From an uncultured Bacteroidales bacterium (GTDB lineage: Bacteria > Bacteroidota > Bacteroidia > Bacteroidales > Muribaculaceae), in NCBI GenBank assembly GCA_900554715.1, contig USIN01000090.1, positions 1 through 7,160 on the forward strand: 7,160 bases of DNA, read 5' to 3'. The notes beneath the pieces were generated by a model, which was not told where the DNA came from, made no database searches, and worked only from the letters and a program-made list of their open reading frames with translations. The translations under genes were made by a program, and so were the position numbers. Positions 5,328 to 7,160 of the stretch are shown here, in pieces. Within the stretch, counting starts at the first letter, position 1; every line of letters begins with the position of its first letter.

Positions 5328-7160
5328 ATGAGTACAAAAACACCCATACCGTCACCACCTCCGTCGACTTCGCCCTCAGGCACGGCCGGTATCGACGACC
5401 CCGGCACAGGCACGTATATAGCTCCAGGCAGCGGCACGGCAATCGCCGGCGGCGGAACAGCGGTTGCCTCAGGAGGTACCGCCATCGCCACCAGTGGCAC
5501 CGCTGTCGTCAACGACAATGGCGGCGGCGCGGCGCTTCCTGCCGACCGTGACAGCTACAGGCTCGGCAAACTCGATTTCAAAGTCATCAGACGCCTGTCG
5601 TCTGCCACAGGCGAGGCTTCCGTGCTTTTGGCCGAAAACGGCGGCAACAGCTTCGCCATCAAACTCTATCGTCCGGGGCACCGTCCCGACGACGGCGTCA
5701 TCGGCCGCCTATGCCGCGCACGAGGCAACGGCCTGACAGTCGACGTCTATGACCACGGCGTGTGGCACGACCCCGACGACCCGTCGGTCGAACGATATTA
5801 TGAGGTGCAGCGCTATTATCCTGCCGGAGGTCTCGAAGGCGAAAACATCCGCGGCGACGAAAAACGCTTCCGCGAAATAGCGCTTAACATGGCCTCGGCC
5901 ATCGATTTCTGCCATAGCCACAGGATATTGCACCGCGACATCAAACCGGCCAATTTTCTCTATGCCGACGATTCACACCGCCGCTTCGTGCTCGCCGACT
6001 TCGGCATCGCACGCGGCATCGCCGCCGACGGCCGCTGTAAAATCGACAGCGGACGCACACCTGTCTATGCTGCTCCCGAATGTTATATCAGCATCGACCG
6101 CCGGCTCATAGACGTCGACCGCAAGAGCGACTACTACGCCATGGGCATGTCGCTGCTTGCCCTGTGGATAGGCGAAGACAGCCTCCGCGGCAACGAGCGC
6201 GAGCTCATCATGAAGAAACAGAACGAGGCGCTCCCCTATCCCGACGACATGTCGCCCCACTCTCTCTCGCTCATCAAGGCACTCACACGCCGCGACATCG
6301 CGCAGCGCGCCGACTTCGCCACGATAAAACGCTGGGCCGCAGGCGAGACGGTCTTTGATATGGCCGACTACCACAAGAACGCCACCGGATTCAGAATCAT
6401 TTTCAACTCGTCGCGCAACCAGATAGCCCAAAGCCCTGCCGAACTGGCCGCTATGATGTGGAACGACCAGACCCTCGCCATAAAATATCTCTACAGCGGC
6501 ACTCTAAAGCAATGGTTCATGGACCTCGGACGCCCCGAGACGGCCGTCGAAATCGACAACATAGCCGAAGAACTCTATCCCCACAACCACAGGGCCGGCC
6601 TCTATGCCGTCTGCCTGTTGCTCGACCCCGACATGCCGTTCACGGGGGTCAAAGGCAACAGCATCGTCACACCGGCCGAAATCGCCGCCGAGCTGTGGGC
6701 GAATGCCTCGACATACAAAGAACTGCTGGCAAGCCCTGACGCCCTGCTGTATGTCTACATGCGTTCATGCGGACTCGAAGCTATCGCCGGCAAATACCCC
6801 CGCCTAATCGCGCGCGATGCCGACTGCTATTTCTTCGATCTCATATATACACTCGACCCCTCACTCCCCTATCCCGTCAAAGACATAAAAGGCAAATGGC
6901 ACAACGCCCGCAGTGTCAACGACTTAATCGCCGTCGCCCATGACCCGGGTCTCGACGCGGTCTCGCTAAAGCATATCATGAGCGACGACTTCACTACCTG
7001 GCTCTCGGCTCGCGACAAAGCGCTCGCCGGCAAGGTCGCCGATACGGCGCGACGTACCCGCGACTGCTGGGCCACACTCTACGCCCTCGCGCCGGCCGCT
7101 TCCTACAATTTCGTCACCGACGCCAATGCCATCGACTATCTCTTCACGCCCGCTCAGCTC
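5328..7160 (+). CDS. Hanks-type Ser/Thr protein kinase with C-terminal repeats (3' end outside window)
   Basis: The frame is open from ATG 5328 to the window edge (611 residues, no stop). Residues 1-75 are a Pro/Ser/Thr/Gly-rich tail with five Gly-Thr heptads (26-61). The kinase domain spans about 78-340. It has a weak glycine loop (90-102, only Gly95), FAIKLYRPG with the ATP-binding Lys112, the catalytic loop HRDIKPAN (202-209: Asp204, Lys206, Asn209) and the metal-binding DFG (224-226). Further on are YAAPE (247-251), the F-helix Asp268 in SDYYAMGMSLL, and Arg327. The catalytic residues are intact, so it should phosphorylate Ser/Thr. No acidic residue stands in a convincing alpha-C position between Lys112 and the hinge. 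Residues ~364-611 contain about 79-residue repeats. There is no transmembrane segment, unlike PknB-type receptors, so a cytosolic role is likely. The zinc-ribbon genes directly upstream are probable partners. Substrate and stimulus are unknown. Confidence 0.92.
   Translation, partial: MSTKTPIPSPPPSTSPSGTAGIDDPGTGTYIAPGSGTAIAGGGTAVASGGTAIATSGTAVVNDNGGGAALPADRDSYRLGKLDFKVIRRLSSATGEASVLLAENGGNSFAIKLYRPGHRPDDGVIGRLCRARGNGLTVDVYDHGVWHDPDDPSVERYYEVQRYYPAGGLEGENIRGDEKRFREIALNMASAIDFCHSHRILHRDIKPANFLYADDSHRRFVLADFGIARGIAADGRCKIDSGRTPVYAAPECYISIDRRLIDVDRKSDYYAMGMSLLALWIGEDSLRGNERELIMKKQNEALPYPDDMSPHSLSLIKALTRRDIAQRADFATIKRWAAGETVFDMADYHKNATGFRIIFNSSRNQIAQSPAELAAMMWNDQTLAIKYLYSGTLKQWFMDLGRPETAVEIDNIAEELYPHNHRAGLYAVCLLLDPDMPFTGVKGNSIVTPAEIAAELWANASTYKELLASPDALLYVYMRSCGLEAIAGKYPRLIARDADCYFFDLIYTLDPSLPYPVKDIKGKWHNARSVNDLIAVAHDPGLDAVSLKHIMSDDFTTWLSARDKALAGKVADTARRTRDCWATLYALAPAASYNFVTDANAIDYLFTPAQL
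5403..5510 (+). repeat. Coding 21-base repeats giving Gly-Thr heptads in the kinase N-terminus
   Basis: Five consecutive units encode GTGTYIA (plus one Pro), GSGTAIA, GGGTAVA, SGGTAIA and TSGTAVV (kinase residues 26-61). The consensus is x-[GS]-G-T-[AY]-[IV]-[AV]. The central Gly-Thr pair is written with four different codon pairs across the units (GGCACG, GGAACA, GGTACC, GGCACC), so the repeat is preserved in protein but degraded in DNA. Confidence 0.8.
6417..7160 (+). repeat. Protein repeats of about 79 residues in the kinase C-terminal half
   Basis: Repeat starts align at Pro370 (SPAELAAMMW), Pro449 (TPAEIAAELW), Val530 (SVNDLIAVAH) and Pro608 (TPAQL, cut by the window edge), with spacings of 79, 81 and 78. 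Repeat ends align at LLDPDMPF (431-438), TLDPSLPY (508-515) and ALAPAASY (586-593), 77-78 apart. Between them lies a segment with an aromatic residue after a Ser turn: LYSGTLKQWF in the first and MSDDFTTWL in the third. Units appear all-helical. The third is the most diverged. Confidence 0.65.

Noticed and set aside
5403..5510. Possible CRISPR-like or VNTR array
   Set aside because: The repeats are 21-base, coding, in frame, diverged at synonymous sites, and have no spacers.
5973..6431. Minus-strand open frame (152 codons) opposite the kinase
   Set aside because: It lies across the DFG-to-APE region of an intact kinase frame on the + strand and has no recognisable features.
5464..6807. Several + strand open frames in other registers (5464-5736, 6080-6358, 6458-6739, 6604-6807)
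   Set aside because: All lie inside the continuous kinase frame that begins at 5328 and leaves the window without a stop. Their translations are Arg/Pro/Ser/Thr-rich, as expected from out-of-frame GC-rich DNA.
4255..7160. A full Ter/TerY-P stress system
   Set aside because: Only the zinc-ribbon and kinase components are visible; no vWA, PP2C or TerD gene is in the window, so the name is not justified.

Overview
The window reads as a GC-rich member of the Bacteroidales. It is tightly packed and uses GC-ending codons. Start sites lack clear Shine-Dalgarno sequences, and the glycosyltransferase (GT) and kinase families resemble those of gut Bacteroidetes such as Muribaculaceae. The family-level placement is inferred from sequence style only. 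Every gene I can support lies on the + strand. The gaps are 18, 20 and 25 bases, with several overlaps, so there is no non-coding stretch over 300 bases. I saw no tRNA, rRNA, CRISPR array, insertion sequence or convincing terminator.

Layout. Bases 2-547 are the 3' part of a protein I do not recognise. Bases 566-4234 form a run of four sugar-transferase genes: one GT-B enzyme, two tandemly duplicated GT-A-like enzymes (about 60% identical over 270 aligned residues without gaps), and one classical family 2 GT-A enzyme. They are joined by 4-, 10- and 7-base overlaps, which points to translational coupling and assembly of one glycan. No flippase, polymerase or nucleotide-sugar gene is present, so the glycan cannot be named.

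Bases 4255-7160 hold a different module. It starts with a soluble protein with four zinc ribbons, followed by a short Cys/His-rich ORF in another frame. The third gene is a Ser/Thr protein kinase of at least 611 residues that runs off the right edge. Its N-terminus carries five Gly-Thr heptads, its kinase domain has a degenerate N-lobe, and its C-terminal half contains about 79-residue repeats that I cannot assign to a known family. Zinc-ribbon proteins beside Hanks-type kinases suggest a phosphorylation-based signalling or stress module, loosely like the kinase/phosphatase/vWA sets of Ter systems. No vWA, PP2C or TerD gene is in view, so that comparison is inference.

The most notable points are the kinase repeat array, the frame switch near base 5040 between the zinc-ribbon gene and the small ORF, and the GT duplication, in which each copy's last codons (Tyr-Leu-Trp) contain the start codon of the next gene.
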